Origin: Aspidiotus rigidus
Taxonomy: Eukaryota > Arthropoda > Insecta > Hemiptera > Diaspididae
Reading direction: 5' to 3'
DNA length: 64,000 bases
Assembly (NCBI GenBank): GCA_035079385.1
Contig: JAVHKY010000054.1
Location: forward strand, 2,271,501 to 2,335,500
In this document: piece by piece, positions 20,785-33,329 of the stretch
Layout: every line of letters begins with the position of its first letter
How positions within the stretch are numbered: position 1 is the stretch's first letter
Notes under the pieces: model-generated
What the model was told of the DNA's origin: nothing
Databases searched by the model: none
What the model saw: the letters and a program-made list of their open reading frames with translations, nothing else
Position numbers and translations under genes: made by a program

Positions 20785-23330
20785 TACCTTGTGTTTTAGT
20801 TTCTAATCATCGCTCATTAATAGCTCACGCCGAAACCTATTCTATTTGTCCAGAAGGTGATCATAATTTTATTTTTAACACCCATTAAAAACATGATTTC
20901 GATCCGTAATTTTAGTTTTGTTGAGAACAGAATATCAGATCTCATCATTGGTTCCATCAGAATTGAAAACGTCTCACTTAGGCAAAGCGGGTCTTCCAAA
21001 AGGCTTCTTGAGACACCACCTCCGCCAAAAAACTTTTCAAAATCTTTCCACTCGGATCATCTAACTCGTGAGAATTCTGTAAAATCTGTCTCCTCAAACT
21101 CGAAAATCGTTCCGACAATTTAGTAGAAGTCGCTCGTTGTTAAACTCGTAAATCGTTCGAAACACACAAATACTCGAACGAGTCATTCGAATACTTTCTT
21201 CGAGGAAAATGAATTGAAAATTCCTCACAAATTATTCCTTTTTGCCGATAAAGGTTTCCACGATAATATTAATTTTCATAATCGAATAATACATATCTTA
21301 ATACGAAGTACGAATGAACTTCCCGAATATTAATTTACATTCTTGATAACGTGATTCTATATCGAGTACCTTCTCTCTCATCTATACAAAAATTGTTCCA
21401 AAAGAGTGAGGGTCTGCAGTCCGCGTTGCACGATATAGTTTGCCAAAAATGAAACTAACGTGAGATAGACGAGGTAAAAAGCTCCTCGTTGGAAGTATCA
21501 TTTCATTTATCGGACGCGAGTTTAACATAACCACTGGGAGTACTATACACGAGTGCAAAAATTTAGTATCGTCTATTCGCTGGAACAAAACTCTAATAAA
21601 ATTAATTGGAGTGAAAAAAAAAAAAAAAGAGAATAAAGGTTGTATCATATTATTGTTCTGTCGCTCGCATTTATACTTTCTCCAATTTTTTTTCATCGCT
21701 ACGTTTTAATAAAAATTTACAATCTTTATGATGACCGTCGCGCGCTGCATATTTCAATAGAGATAACTGTAATACACCGACCGACCGATTTCCCAGCTAG
21801 TCTCGAGCGTGCGGAAAGGAAAATGAAATAGGGATGGCGAAATCATCGCCAAAACGAACCGACGCGTCGTCTATAAAAACCCCTAAAGACACATTAGTCA
21901 CTAGAAGCAGCGTAACGAGGACTTATTTCACATGAACGAACTTTGTTAGCTTTAATCTCGAAGTTATTGATGGCGTTGGTTGACTTCGGCGTGAAGAAGT
22001 GCGACAGCGCGAGCGAAAAAGTGCCTGGCAATAATCGTCCAGTTTCAATTTAAACCGGCGTTATAATCCGATTTTAATTAAATTTTTACGAGTCTTAATC
22101 CGCTCCGAAGACCTCGATGATGCTGCTTAATGTAAATAATTACTCTGCAAAAAATCCGATCCTTGTTTTCCTCTCTTTTTAATACACTCGATAATATTAC
22201 GTACGAGTCATATCCTACATTGAATGTGCGCTATATAGCATCGCAAAAAACGCGATTTGAAAATTTTCGTATCGATAGCCGAATTATAATTTAGGCGTGA
22301 ACTTACGTACATTATACGTCTTTAGAGCGAGTGCACGTAATGGCCCTTTTAATCGGCTTATAGAGCGGGGAAAAGTAAATGCGCGCTTTGCGTGACAATA
22401 AAGCAATCATTTTGATGATAAAAATACGTGAACATTAAGGGGCGGCAATTTTAATACGAAAGTGCAATTGGAAAATGCAATTTTATTGTCGATTAGCACA
22501 ACCAAAAAGTATTCCTCAGATCACGTCACCCACTTACTCTAATTTTCGAACCCTACGATAACGAGAAGTTGATAATATGAATTGCGACTAGGAATTTCTC
22601 GACTACGTTATTTCTTTTAATGTGTATCGTAGAATCATAAATAATGAGAGCTTTGACCCGCGGATATAACTTTGACTAATATTCTTCCAGTTGAATTAAC
22701 CTGCCTGCATTAAGTGGACGTTGTTTCCATGTGACAAATCTACCGTGAAATTCAAAAATGTAACTGATTTGCATCTAACGAAAAAACGCGAAGGCCAACG
22801 ATGCACCAAGGAAGGACAGAAACATAATCTCTTTTATTGGAATCTAAGTAAAGTGAAATTAGCATGAAAAAAAATTGACTTTTGAAACTAATAATTCTTG
22901 AAAAACTATTTTTAGCTTTAAACTTTACGAGAAGCGCTTGGAGCCAAACTGATTAACTATATAATCAATGTGAGTAGAAATCAACTTCAAATCATCATAA
23001 GCAAACTCAAAATCAATGGGTTTTTCTACAACTACATACGTACATTATTGAAAATGAATTACAAAAACTTTCGACAGTATGATATCTGCTTCTAGTTGAA
23101 GATATCCATTCAAATTTTTGGAAAACCTCGAATCGTGATTGGCTCCCAGGCAGTTCTTACGAAAGAGTTTTAAATCTGTGGATATACGAGTAGTACAGTG
23201 GCAAACTGTGAATTTTCAAGAAAAAATGGCTATTGATGATAGAAGCATGAAAATTGGTATGGTGGGCAATGATACCAAAAGAAAATTTTAGAGATAGGGA
23301 GCCCTTCGAAATTTGCAATAGGAGGAGCGG
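20785..23330. other. Intergenic stretch, nothing recognised
   Basis: AT-rich DNA with frequent CG dinucleotides and no long repeats. Open frames are about 100 codons or less and have no family features. Confidence 0.4.
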
Positions 23331-23387
23331 GGGCCGATTTGTGAGGTTCCATCCCCCCTGTGTGAAAGTGAGGTGGGTCGACCTTTT

Positions 23388-23465
23388 ATCATATATAGCT
23401 CGGAGGTAAACATTTTTTCCAAGTCCTTCTCCTTTACCCGCCCTCTCTTTCATACATAGCTTGGA
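23388..23465. repeat. Fragment of CATATATAGCTC repeat
   Basis: One to two degenerate units of the repeat that fills the nested element at 1,019-2,193: ATCATATATAGCTCGGAGG, a T-run, CCAAGTCCTTCTCC and then a second CATAGCT unit. Comparable fragments lie at 30,650-30,755, near 32,375-32,520 and near 38,930. Confidence 0.6.
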
Positions 23466-23469
23466 AGTC

Positions 23470-24980
23470 TTTGCTACTCGCCACTCTTTTTGCTACCATT
23501 GGTAGCCTCTTTCTCACCTACCCGTCTTCCCCTCTCACTTCTTTCCTCGATTTGTTCATTAAAATTACTATCATATTTGAGTGTTTGCTGAATAATGGAG
23601 ATTACTCATCCGAATTATTGTACGTTCGTACTTTTCAATTTTCGCAGAATTTTTAGAAAAATCTCATCCATATAATTTCGAACAATTTTTTCGCTCTGTA
23701 AGGAACAACGAAGTTCTTGTGTACCTTGTATCTTACGATAGAGAAAAATTTTTCAATTTTATCGAATGGACCATCAAACGGATTCTTCGAAACAATTTTA
23801 CGGTCTCACTCCTTCCTATTAACCGCACTGAAATAAAAAAAAAAGGAACAAAGGAGCCGATTTTTCAAATATCGAATGAATTTCAATGTATTTAATGTCG
23901 TGGTTTTATTAGAATGGAAAGAAAAAAAAAAAAGAATATTGAGCTATGAAATACGTTGGGCGTTTACGAGTATACCAGCCGCAATCTTTTTTCTCCTGTT
24001 CCTTTTAGCGCGCGAGCTACTTCATCACAATGGTTTTTTTTTTCTTCCACAAACATCCTGTTCTTTCATGTGGAGTTGTTGGCGAATACCACCCTTCACG
24101 ACTCTCTTTTATAAAAATCCTTCGACACAGATGGACGATTTTCGTACCAGAAGATTATATCCGTATATAGGAAACGTATTAGAGACCGTATAATTTATTA
24201 TTTTTTTCCCAAACAGGTTCAAACACAATTTTCGAATTAAAATCGTTGATTTGTTGTAAGCTTACGTAGTTCGGCGGCGAACTCTGACTGAAATACCTTC
24301 ATACATCAGGTACGGTTAATGGCGTGAACGTGACATACAGGAAGGATGCGAGAATCAAGCGGCTCGATCGGGAAGCTACTGTGTTGTCTACTGTTATAAA
24401 TCCGAGAAACCGAATCGTATTTCGGATGAATAATACTTAGTATACAAACGCTACTGGATGTTTGACGGTATTTACTTTTTGGAAGATGAATAGGTATGTT
24501 TTTTGTTCAAGTTTGGGCGGATCAAACGTCGGGTTTTACGCGTCAATAAGATTTCGCGAGTCTTTTCTCGCGTTGTGAAAATTTTTCGGATGGTGGTACT
24601 GGAGTGCATAACTTGACGAAATTATTTGAATTTTTGGAGTAATGTGGGAAGTTTAAAAGTACCGTTATATTGTGTTTGTAGAACGCAGTCAATATCTTAA
24701 AAAATTAGATCATCGTTCGCAGAACCTGGCGAAGAGTATGAAGTATTGATGGAGGTATCAAGAAAGTCGAGATCACTTCGGTTTTTTTTGTCCGTAGTCA
24801 ATATTTCTATCCGTACTGCATCAATTCCTTCGGTTCCCTCTACTCGAGTAGTAACATAGAAGTCAATAATATAGTCAGAAGAACGCGCATAATGTATGGC
24901 AAGGAGAAAAGTGTCAATGTGATGATTCGGTCTCTGTTCGTAATATAAATGTTCGCCCTATTTGATTTCCTGCTCAAATG
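23470..24980. other. Intergenic stretch, nothing recognised
   Basis: No recognisable gene, RNA or repeat. The frame at 23,876-24,193 (105 codons) is hydrophobic but starts after an A-rich tract and matches nothing I know. Confidence 0.35.
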
Positions 24981-24982
24981 TT

Positions 24983-26095
24983 CGTCCAAATGTTGTCCCC
25001 AATGAGAAACCCGAAATCCAAAAAATTGGACCCATCCGCTCACCCACATGGGCTGCAGAGTCATTTTCAGGCCTAAAATCCAAATGGCTCTATCTGAGGC
25101 AATAATGATCGCACAGCGATGAAACTTGGGGACATTTTAGTATATGTAAACGTTCATCCATGGTATTTTTTTTCAAAAAAAAATAATTCATATTTCCCTT
25201 AGTTTCTAGCGATAACAAAACTTCAAACTCGAATAAAAACAAAAATCGGGGGGGAGGCACCTGGGGAAAACCATTCATTTGGAATGCCATACCCTCTACT
25301 ACAACATACATGAGTACCATAGTTCTCGATGAGGTGGAACATTTTCCAAAAAAATCAATATTCAATGAATTTCTGTGATTTTTCCATAAATAGCGGGGTG
25401 AACTATGACTGCTACCGCAATAGACCGCGAGAAATAAATAATCAATGCCCGAGCTGAAAAATACGCACTCCTCCGTGGCATGAAACGGGAATGTAGATAG
25501 ACCAAAAATATATTTTTAGTATTTCGTTTATCGATTTGGTCAGTTCTTATGTAAACACGTCCACCAATTAGGTGGAGTACGCTAGATTGAGAAAAATAGT
25601 TGAAAAATTCTCCAGTCGCTGGAACAGTCTGAAAATAGTAGAGAAGTAAGGAAATCCACTTTTTCAACTTGGAAAACTGCGATTTTTCATATTTCATTCA
25701 TCAATTATGTCAATTCTTATGTAAACATGTCCGCCGAATTTGAAAAAAGTAGTCAAAAAATTCTCCAGGCGCTGGAACGTTTTGGAAATGACAAATAATC
25801 GAGAAAATTCACTTTTTCACCCCGGAGGACCGTGAGTTTTAGTATTCTGTTCATCAATTAGGTCGATTCACATGTAAACACATCCGCCGTGTTCGAAAGA
25901 AATGGTCAAAAATTCTCCAGTCGTTAGAACCTTCTGAAAATGACAAATAATCCAGAAGATCCACTCTTTCAACCTAGAGAACCGTGAGTTTTGGTATGTC
26001 ATTCATCAATTAGGTCAATTTTTATGTAAACATATCCGTTGGGTTTAAGAAAAAATAGTCCAAAAATTCTCCAGTCGCTGTAATGGTTTGGAAAT
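24983..26095 (+). repeat. Foldback-family arm, single copy
   Basis: About 24,983-25,540 is a unique-looking terminal block (beginning near TTCGTCCAAATGTTGTCCCC). It is followed by three to four of the ~150-bp modules. The whole is repeated, inverted, in the right arm of the palindrome at 44,370-45,462. The part from 25,203 on is repeated directly in the left arm at 43,075-44,035. Here only one arm is present. Confidence 0.8.
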
Positions 26096-26329
26096 GGAGA
26101 CCTTCCTCCGATTCAAGAAAGTAAAATGAATATTCCCTAGATTCCACGGCCTTCAGAGCTACTTTGTGCTCGAGGAATTCGCAAATTATTATTTTTGAAC
26201 TATGAAAATCATTTAACATAGGTACACGTAATATTCAAAAAGATTGAAAAAACAGGAGCTGATTTTTGCATTCCCTGCATCTCCTTAAGAACAAAAATTC
26301 CGTCGACGAAAGTTTTCAATCGCCTGAAA

Positions 26330-26525
26330 GTATGAGAATTTTGGCGCATTCCTCAGTTTCAATCAAATACAGGGCTATCACCGTTTTTTCATTGATATCA
26401 TACAACAGAAAAAAACCTTGCGGTGTCATTCCTTCCATTGGCAGAGCATGAGAATTTTCGCGTCTTTCTCGGGTTCGATGAAATGTAGGGAGTAAAACCT
26501 GTAGGCGATCTAGAGACGCAACCAA
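26330..26525 (-). repeat. Inverted ~117-bp module (one to two units)
   Basis: Two successive units with ATGAGAATTTT, a TCGATGAAA-type segment and CAACAGAAAAAAACC, read in the opposite sense to 20,345-20,780 and to 28,260-28,620. Probably a relic of the inverted half of a foldback centre. Confidence 0.5.
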
Positions 26526-26668
26526 GTTTCCATACTGACGTATTTACCGGCGCCCACACATAACTCCGCTAATAAAAACTCAGGATCCGAGTTGCACTCC
26601 TACGTTGACAGACCCTGGTCAAGATCCAGAAATATCGAGCTCGAGATCGAGTTTTTCCTTCTTAGCAA

Positions 26669-27165
26669 AGTAGATTTCCTAAAGCAATTTTGATGCAGAA
26701 GGAGGTTTCTGGATACTTGAGAACCCATTCACGAATTCGCTTTTGGATCTCAACTTGTGGATTTTCGAATACCCAATCACAAATTCATTTTTGGATCTCA
26801 ACTTGTGGATTGTTGATAACCCAATCACGAATTCGTTTTTGGATCTCAACTTGTGGATTTTTGAGGACCTCAACTTGGGGATTTTCAAGAGTGCAATCAT
26901 GAACTATATTGTCTGAAGGCCAGTGTCGTGCTGGCTCACATTTTGTAGGCCGGGTAACCAGTTCGTCGGGCCCCCAAAAACTATTTTTTTTTTCGTGCGC
27001 GCGGTCAAACTCAAACTTTCAAGAATTTTCTCGCGGGCGGCCGGGCCCCATGAAACATTCTCAGGTGGCCGGGCCCCCGGGGATCCCCGGTCTCCCGGCC
27101 GGGCCAGCACGACACTGCTGAAGGCTAGTCGGTGCTGCGGCTATTAAAACTTCTCTCTCTCTTTC
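26669..27165 (-). mobile_element. Minisatellite-cored repeat element, copy 3
   Basis: An inverted, partly deleted copy of the element at 12,672 and 15,033. It has about four 48-bp units (26,730-26,890) and the right-flank block GCAGAAGGAGGTTTCTGGAT near 26,695. The left-flank block CTGAAGGCTAGTC continues after an inserted MITE (26,921-27,117). About 50 bp of flank present in copies 1 and 2 are missing. It ends at or near the large foldback element starting at 27,176. Confidence 0.65.
26921..27117. mobile_element. hAT-type MITE with 8-bp target duplication
   Basis: A 197-bp non-coding element begins CAGTGTCGTGCTGGC and ends with its exact inverse complement GCCAGCACGACACTG. It is flanked on both sides by the same 8 bp, CTGAAGGC (26,913-26,920 and 27,118-27,125). 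Copies 1 and 2 of the host repeat carry a single CTGAAGGC (seen inverted in GACTAGCCTTCAGGG near 12,741 and 15,101), i.e. the empty site. The 8-bp duplication and the CAGTG ends point to the hAT superfamily. The centre is GC-rich, unlike its surroundings, and codes for nothing. Confidence 0.85.
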
Positions 27166-27508
27166 TATTGATGTACAGGGTGGGGCAGAAAGATGTTACC
27201 AGTTGAACGGGAGTTTGCGCTAAATCTGTTGTAGCGCGAAAACGCAAAACGTTAGACGTATAGTTTAAACGTACGAATTTTGTATCTTAATTTCATCTTC
27301 AATTTGAGCCGGACCCGAAGTTTCTACGACTTTTCTGAGCTGAGTTATGAACCAAAATGTGCCGAAAATTTACCAAATCGTCAGGGTTCCCAAAATAGGG
27401 CTTGAAAATTAATTAATTTACAGCACTGAACTGAATTTCGAAAATTTTAATAATTAAATTATTGTTTCTTAAGTCAATTTGGACGGGGAAAACAAAAAAC
27501 CCTAAGAA

Positions 27509-28200
27509 GCACCAAAATGGGTCAATGGGCCCAAAAAGGGTCAAAATTTCTCCAAGGTGGAAAATTGTTCAAACTTTTGAATTGTAAATCAATTTTTAAG
27601 TGGAATTTCGCGCTGAGTCCGAAAAAAATGTTTAAAAAGTTCTTCGAAGCACCAAAATGGGCGAATGGGCCATAAAAGGGTCAAAATTTCGCCAAATTGG
27701 AAAATTGTTTGAATTTTTAAATTTTAATTCGATTTTCAAGTGGAATTTCGCGCTGAGTTCGAAAAAAATGCTGACAGAGTTCTTCCAAGCACCAAAAAGG
27801 GGTTATTGGGCCCAAAAAGGACCAAAATTTTCCCAAATTGGAAAATTGTTTACGTTTTCAAATTTTAATTCGATTTTCAAGTGATATTTTGCGCTGAGTT
27901 CGAAAAAAATGCTCACAGAGTTCTTCGAAGCACCCAAAAGGGGTTAATGGGCCCAAAAAGGTCCAAAATGTTCCCAAATTGGAAAATCGTTCATACTTTA
28001 AATTTTAATTCGATTTTCAAGTGGAATTTCGCGCTGAGTCAAAAAAAATAGTTAAATAATACTTCGGAGCACCAAAATGGGTTAATGGGCTCGAAGAGAA
28101 TCAAAATTCCTCCAAGATGAATAATTGCGTAATCTTCAAATGTTGTTTTCAATTCTGGAGTAAATTTTTGCGCGAGTCCGAAAAAAATACTGAAATGGCC
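27509..28200 (+). repeat. ~140-bp tandem units, left arm of foldback element
   Basis: GCACCAAAATGGG-type landmarks near 27,510, 27,648, 27,789, 27,930 and 28,069 give a period of 138-141 bp. Each unit includes CCCAAAAAGGGTCAAAATTT, a ATTGGAAAATTGTT segment and GGAATTTCGCGCTGAGT. Confidence 0.85.
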
Positions 28201-28259
28201 CTAGATGATCTCCAAAATGAAAAATCAAAAATTCTCATTCCGCAGTAAAATTGTTGATT

Positions 28260-29530
28260 CAGGGGATGGAAGGTATATCGACAAGTTCGTCTTCTGTTGA
28301 GTGTTTGCGGAGTGAGAAATCGACTAGCGTCGGGTGACAGATCCGAAAGAGGAAATTGCGGAAATGCTCCTCATTTGGAGATTGGCAGGAGACGACAACT
28401 TCGTCTTCCGTTGAAGGTTCGCGGTGAGAGGTCGACTAGGGTTCTGCGTATGATCAAAGCGGGAAAAAGTGCGAAAACTCACGTTGTTTTCGGCAAAGAA
28501 CGCGAAGTTGGTCTTCTGTTGCGTGCTTGCAATGAGAGATCAACTGACGTCCTACCTAAGAGCGAAGCTGGCCAAACTGCAAAAACTCCTCGATTCAGGC
28601 AATGGGAGGGTACCGCGAATTTGGTCTTTCTCGTGATGAGCGATGAGCTACAGCTCACCGCGAGCTCATGACGAATGACCAGCTTCACAGTATCATTCCC
28701 TCCCTCGCGCGAACGTACGAGAATTTTCTCGCATCTGCCCGCCGCTATCAAACACGGGGCCTCCATCGTTCTCTCACCGCGAGCTCATGACGAAAGACGA
28801 GCTTCACAGTATCGTTCCTTCCTCGCGCGGAAGTACGAGAATTTTCTCGGATCCGGTGGCTTATCGAACGTAGGGCCTTGATCGTTCTCTCACGGCAAGC
28901 TTAACGAACAACGGTCTCGGGATGTCCTACCCAGCACTGGCTGTGGAAACGAGAATTTTCTTGAATTCACCTACCTAGATAAAACGGGGCTGTTACAGTT
29001 CTCTCCTGGCGAGGTCACACTGGAACGCGATCTTCGCGGTATGTTTTTCACCGTTGCCTGAAACAACGAGAATTCTCACGTACTCACCCAATTAGATCAA
29101 ACACAGGGCTTCAACTGGTCTCTCATAGCGAGCTCATGGCAGACCACAATCTTCCTAGTACCCTTCCCTACTTCGTGGGTCTCCACGGGAAATTTTTCAG
29201 CCTTTATTGAACTGGGGTCCCGACCCGATCTCTCACCGCAAGCTCATAACAGAAAACAATCTTAAGGACACCATTCCCTTCAGCGGCTGAAGACTCGAGC
29301 AATTCCGGGCATTCGTCTGCCTCAATCAAATACTGAACTGTAGCTGATATCTCATCACGAGCAAGACCAAATTCGCGGTATCATACCTCCCATTGGCTGA
29401 ATCTAGGAGTTTTTGCACTGCTTCAAACATAAGTGGGACTTTCATCGTGGGCACGCAACAGAAGACCAACTTTGCGGTATCATACCTTCCTTTGCCTGAA
29501 ACAACGAGAGTTTTCGCACTTTTTCCCACC
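28260..29530. repeat. Central ~117-bp modules, inverted about 28,640
   Basis: About three units run forward (28,260-28,630). About seven degenerate units then run in the opposite sense (28,640-29,530), recognised by CTCACCGCGAGCTCATGAC, GAGAATTTTC and ATCAAACACGGGGC-type segments. The inversion point is sharp. The GC content is clearly higher than in the flanks. Confidence 0.7.
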
Positions 29531-29639
29531 CGCGACCAATCTTTTGTTCTCGCGAAGCTCGATTTCTAAGAGAACCAAATGAAATTGAAAAGACAAAGTG
29601 ATTCAAGTTGATAAAATTGTAATCGTTTTTGGGCACTTG

Positions 29640-30050
29640 CACACATTTTGGTGCTTCGAAAAATTATTCAACAGTTGTTTTTTTACAACTAAGCACACAA
29701 TTTTACCCTAGAATTAAGAAAAACTTCGAAGATTAGGCATTTTTTTTCGTTTTGGAGAAATTTTGACCCTTTTTGGTCCCATGAACCCATTTTGGTGTTT
29801 TGCAAGATTTCTTAACAATTTTATTCAGATTCAGCGCTAAATTTTGTCTCAGAAACGAAAAAAACTTCGAAGATTAGGCGATTTTATCATTTTGGGGGAA
29901 TGTTGACTGTTTTTGGGCCCATAAGCCCATTTTGGTGCTTCGCAGAATTTTTAAACAATCTTATTCAGATTCAGCGCTAAATTTTACTCCAGAATCGGGG
30001 AACACTTTAATTGCAGATTACACGATTTTTTCAATAGGAAAATTTGTCTT
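29640..30050 (-). repeat. ~140-bp tandem units, right arm of foldback element
   Basis: Three units inverted relative to 27,509-28,200, with CCATTTTGGTG landmarks near 29,650 (partial), 29,790 and 29,930. They carry AGCGCTAAATTTT, the inverse of the left-arm segment. Confidence 0.8.
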
Positions 30051-30301
30051 TCGATAATTCACAACTTTGGGACCCCCTGCTGTGAAATTACGGCACATTT
30101 TGGTCCATAACTCGGTTCAGAAAAGTCGTAGAAACTTCGGATGTGGCTCAAATTAAAGATAAAAGTGAGATAGAAAATTCGTACATTTAAAGTATACGTC
30201 TAACGTTTTAGCGCAAACTCCCATTTAACTGGTAACATCTTTCTGCCCCACCCTGTGCATATATAGATAAGGATGTAAGAGGAAAAATGACGACAAAACC
30301 T

Positions 30302-30382
30302 CCTGGCCCAAGCAGAAATCTAACCTCCGACCTCTTATTTTCATGACGAATGCAATAACCACTGTAGGCTATACTCGGCCCT
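30302..30382 (-). other. tRNA-like sequence, probable SINE head
   Basis: On the minus strand this 80-bp stretch begins GGCCGAGTATAGCCTACAG and has an A-box-like TAGCCTACAGTGGTTA. About 40 bp downstream comes AGGTCGGAGGTTAGATTTC, corresponding to a tRNA B box and T arm with a C-to-A change in GGTTC, and it ends TGCTTGGGCCA so that the ends can pair. It is too degenerate to be a functional tRNA, and a canonical anticodon arm cannot be assigned. It lies immediately outside the right end of the foldback element. Confidence 0.4.
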
Positions 30383-33320
30383 AAGATTAGATCATCATAT
30401 TTCGCCTTCTGGTGAAAGTTCCACATTATGAATGAGAAGGTCCGAAGACGACAATACATTAGGCTGTTGCAAACACACACTAAAACCTGTAGGAAAGAGC
30501 CGCGAATCCCTGGAGGAAGGAGGTGAATAAAGGAAGATGTTACGTGCGGACGTTTACAAAAATTAAAAGAGGAATTATGGCGAAAAATAATTCCTCTTCT
30601 ATCCTTTTATCTGGATGATTCTTGTGAACGTTTGCACTTAGGGGAACTTGGAAAAATGTTGACTCTTGAGCTAAGTATGATAGGTGGAGGACTGAGGGAC
30701 ACTAGGAAAAATTTCGAATCGCGAGCCGTAATATATTATGATAGGAAGGGGAGTTATGGTGTTCGAAGCATTGCATATCTTGCTCATTGGAGGGGCTAAG
30801 CCAATTGGTGTACAAAGCTTTGCATATCTAGTTACTTGAAGGGGCTGTCCTAATGCGGGCCATATCGTGTATTATTTTTCAACCCATAGAACAGGTTCCT
30901 TGCTTTCCTCCGTCGTTCTCTGAAGTTTCTTTCGTCCTGCTCCATATATGTATAATATAGCGCCTCTCGACTTCAATTTTGGACGATTTTTCATCGTTAG
31001 AGAAAGATAAACTGGTGGAGAAGTAGTAAGAAACCGTCAGTGACCCCACAGAAGGTGATGACGAATTTTTTTCAGGTCTCAAATTTATGCAGTCGCGGTG
31101 AGTTCGATTAAAATATTTTGATCATAACCTCGCGAAGTAGACGTAAATAGCTTTGTGTTGACCGTGAAGACTTCGGAATATTCTTACAGTTCGTAAGTCC
31201 CTGATGATGATAGTGAAGAAACTCTCAATGTGTACTAAAAAACGTAACTTCTTCCGTGCTGGATTATTTTACCGTACATACCGTTCAAACCCTATTTTTA
31301 AACAACTTGAAGCTTGATCGTGAAGTAAGCGTATACTTCCCGCAAGGTTACCGTTCTGGGAATATTGTAGAAGACGAATTTCTGTAGTACAAGTATTTTT
31401 AACAACTTGCGAGTACGTATGCACGACACTCCATCCTGTTAATTACTAGTTCGAATTATTTTTTTTAATTGTTTAATAAAAACTTTAATTACCATTAAAC
31501 GTCTCTTATTCCGACATAAACTCGTGTTTGCGCGCTGCATTTAATAACTACACGGTATATATGTAACTCGCCTTATAATTTAGAACTCATTGAAAAAGAC
31601 CCGAGAACAAAAGACAAGACTTTTAGTAAACTCAATTATAACGAGAAAATGAAAAGTACGCTTTGTACAAATTACCTACGAACACGAAAATGTATACCTG
31701 TAGAGTATTAAAACACTTTTTTATTGTCTTTTATGATACCAAACAATAAAATAGAAAGGGAGAGAAGCGGTATGAATGAAAGTCTGGAGATTTGTTTTCG
31801 AATCAGCGTGTGTAATACGAAGAGAGTGAATTCAGTACAGACAACACTTTCTTCGCGCACTAGTATGATTTTCTCTCTCGTATAAGGACAATTAGATAAT
31901 GTTTTAAACTGTACTTCTGTGGCTGATTACATAAAGGTAAAAATACGGGTCAATAAAATGGAACATTACCACTCTTGAAAATAATGACGCTTATTGATTA
32001 TAGGTTTCATAATAATGAGAGACAGAGAATTTCAAAGCAAGTCTCATGGGATTAAATGCAACTCTGGTAATAAATTTACAAAAAGTTTTCGCAGCCTGCC
32101 ATCGATTGGATGGCCAGCGTTCTTGATGTATTTGCTCTGAAACAAATTAGGAGTCTGAGCGGATAATGTCAACTGCTTGAGATGGGGTCTGAAAGAATTT
32201 CCGACGGATCAACAGAGAGTCTATGTACGTTAAAAAAGAAGAAACATTTAATAAATCGATGAGAGAAGTTAGAATAATTGGGAAGGAGGTCCAAGTAGTC
32301 TGAAGTAGAGTTGACCATTTAGCTATAAGGAAAGAGAAGGGAGGTAAATTTGTGACTACGAGGAAGGGGTGCTCTCTCGGAAAAATTTGTCCTCAAGCTG
32401 TGTAGATCGGGAGGAGGGCTTCAATCTTGACCATTATACTGCCCATGACTGGGTAGGGAGGAACTTGTAAAACTTCCGACTATCGACTTTATAGATGAAG
32501 ACTTGAGAAAATTCTATTCATCATGCTACACATACAATATAGTTCCGTTCAAAAGACGTCCATATTAATTGTTCAGAGTGATCTTTCCACTATATCGTTT
32601 CGCCTCATGTTTCCCTTTCATGAGTTTGGTCAAACAATTTTTTCTTTTAATTTTGAGGATTTTTGGCTGCAAGCGATGCAGTAATATATTATGGTTCATA
32701 CGGCCCTGATCTTAACGTGTATTGTTGAATGCCCGGAATATAATATCTCTGCTACTGTCTATTTTGCGCTGCATGTAAGTGTAAAGTCCACGAACTTGTA
32801 CGTACATTTTTATACATAACTTATAAGGCATACGAGTTTTCCGATATATTTCTTCTTAATGTTGTAACTTTTTATTTAGACGCAGAACTTATACACGATG
32901 AAACTTTTTTTGCGCAGATCATTCGAAGTTTCCACTTGTCGTTTCTTTTGAAAGGATATTGTCGAAGATAAGATGGTGAGTTATAACTTCCTTTTTATTA
33001 TGGTGGTAATAAATATTACGAATTACTCTTTCGGGATCGAGAATTATTCCTTTGACTGAATAATGTAAGTTCGATTGGCATTTGCGAGAAACACCGTGGG
33101 CGTTTAGGACGAGAATAATTTTAAAAGGATTGAGCGAATTGAACCATTACAACATAATAACACGCAATAAAACATGATAAAGGAATGAAAATAAGTCGGA
33201 ATAACGATCACAAACAGTTGTAGAAACTTTTGCTGAAAAGAGCTTCGCAGTGTGTCAGCTTAACGTCGTATATATTTTGATACAAGGAAAATGGAAGTTC
33301 GTTACCGATGTTACAAAGTG
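30383..33320. other. Intergenic stretch with short repeat fragments
   Basis: No gene recognised. Degenerate fragments of the CATATATAGCTC repeat occur at about 30,650-30,755 and 32,375-32,520. A short stretch near 30,545-30,570 (GTGCGGACGTTTACAAA) resembles the left flank of the minisatellite element. The remainder looks single-copy. Confidence 0.4.
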
Positions 33321-33329
33321 AATTAATTT

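Larger units (their letters stand above)
27176..30255. mobile_element. 3.08-kb foldback element with ~200-bp terminal inverted repeats
   Basis: The element begins CAGGGTGGGGCAGAAAG and ends with the exact inverse complement. Inverted similarity continues for about 200 bp on each side (27,176-27,380 and 30,055-30,255), with an approximately 20-bp extra segment in the left arm. Inward of each end lie tandem ~140-bp units (five at left, three at right, inverted), then the ~117-bp modules, which are themselves inverted about a point near 28,640. There is no open frame of note. The nested inverted architecture is that of Foldback/Galileo-type elements. The flanks TGTA and TGCA are similar but not an exact target duplication. 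Confidence 0.85.
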
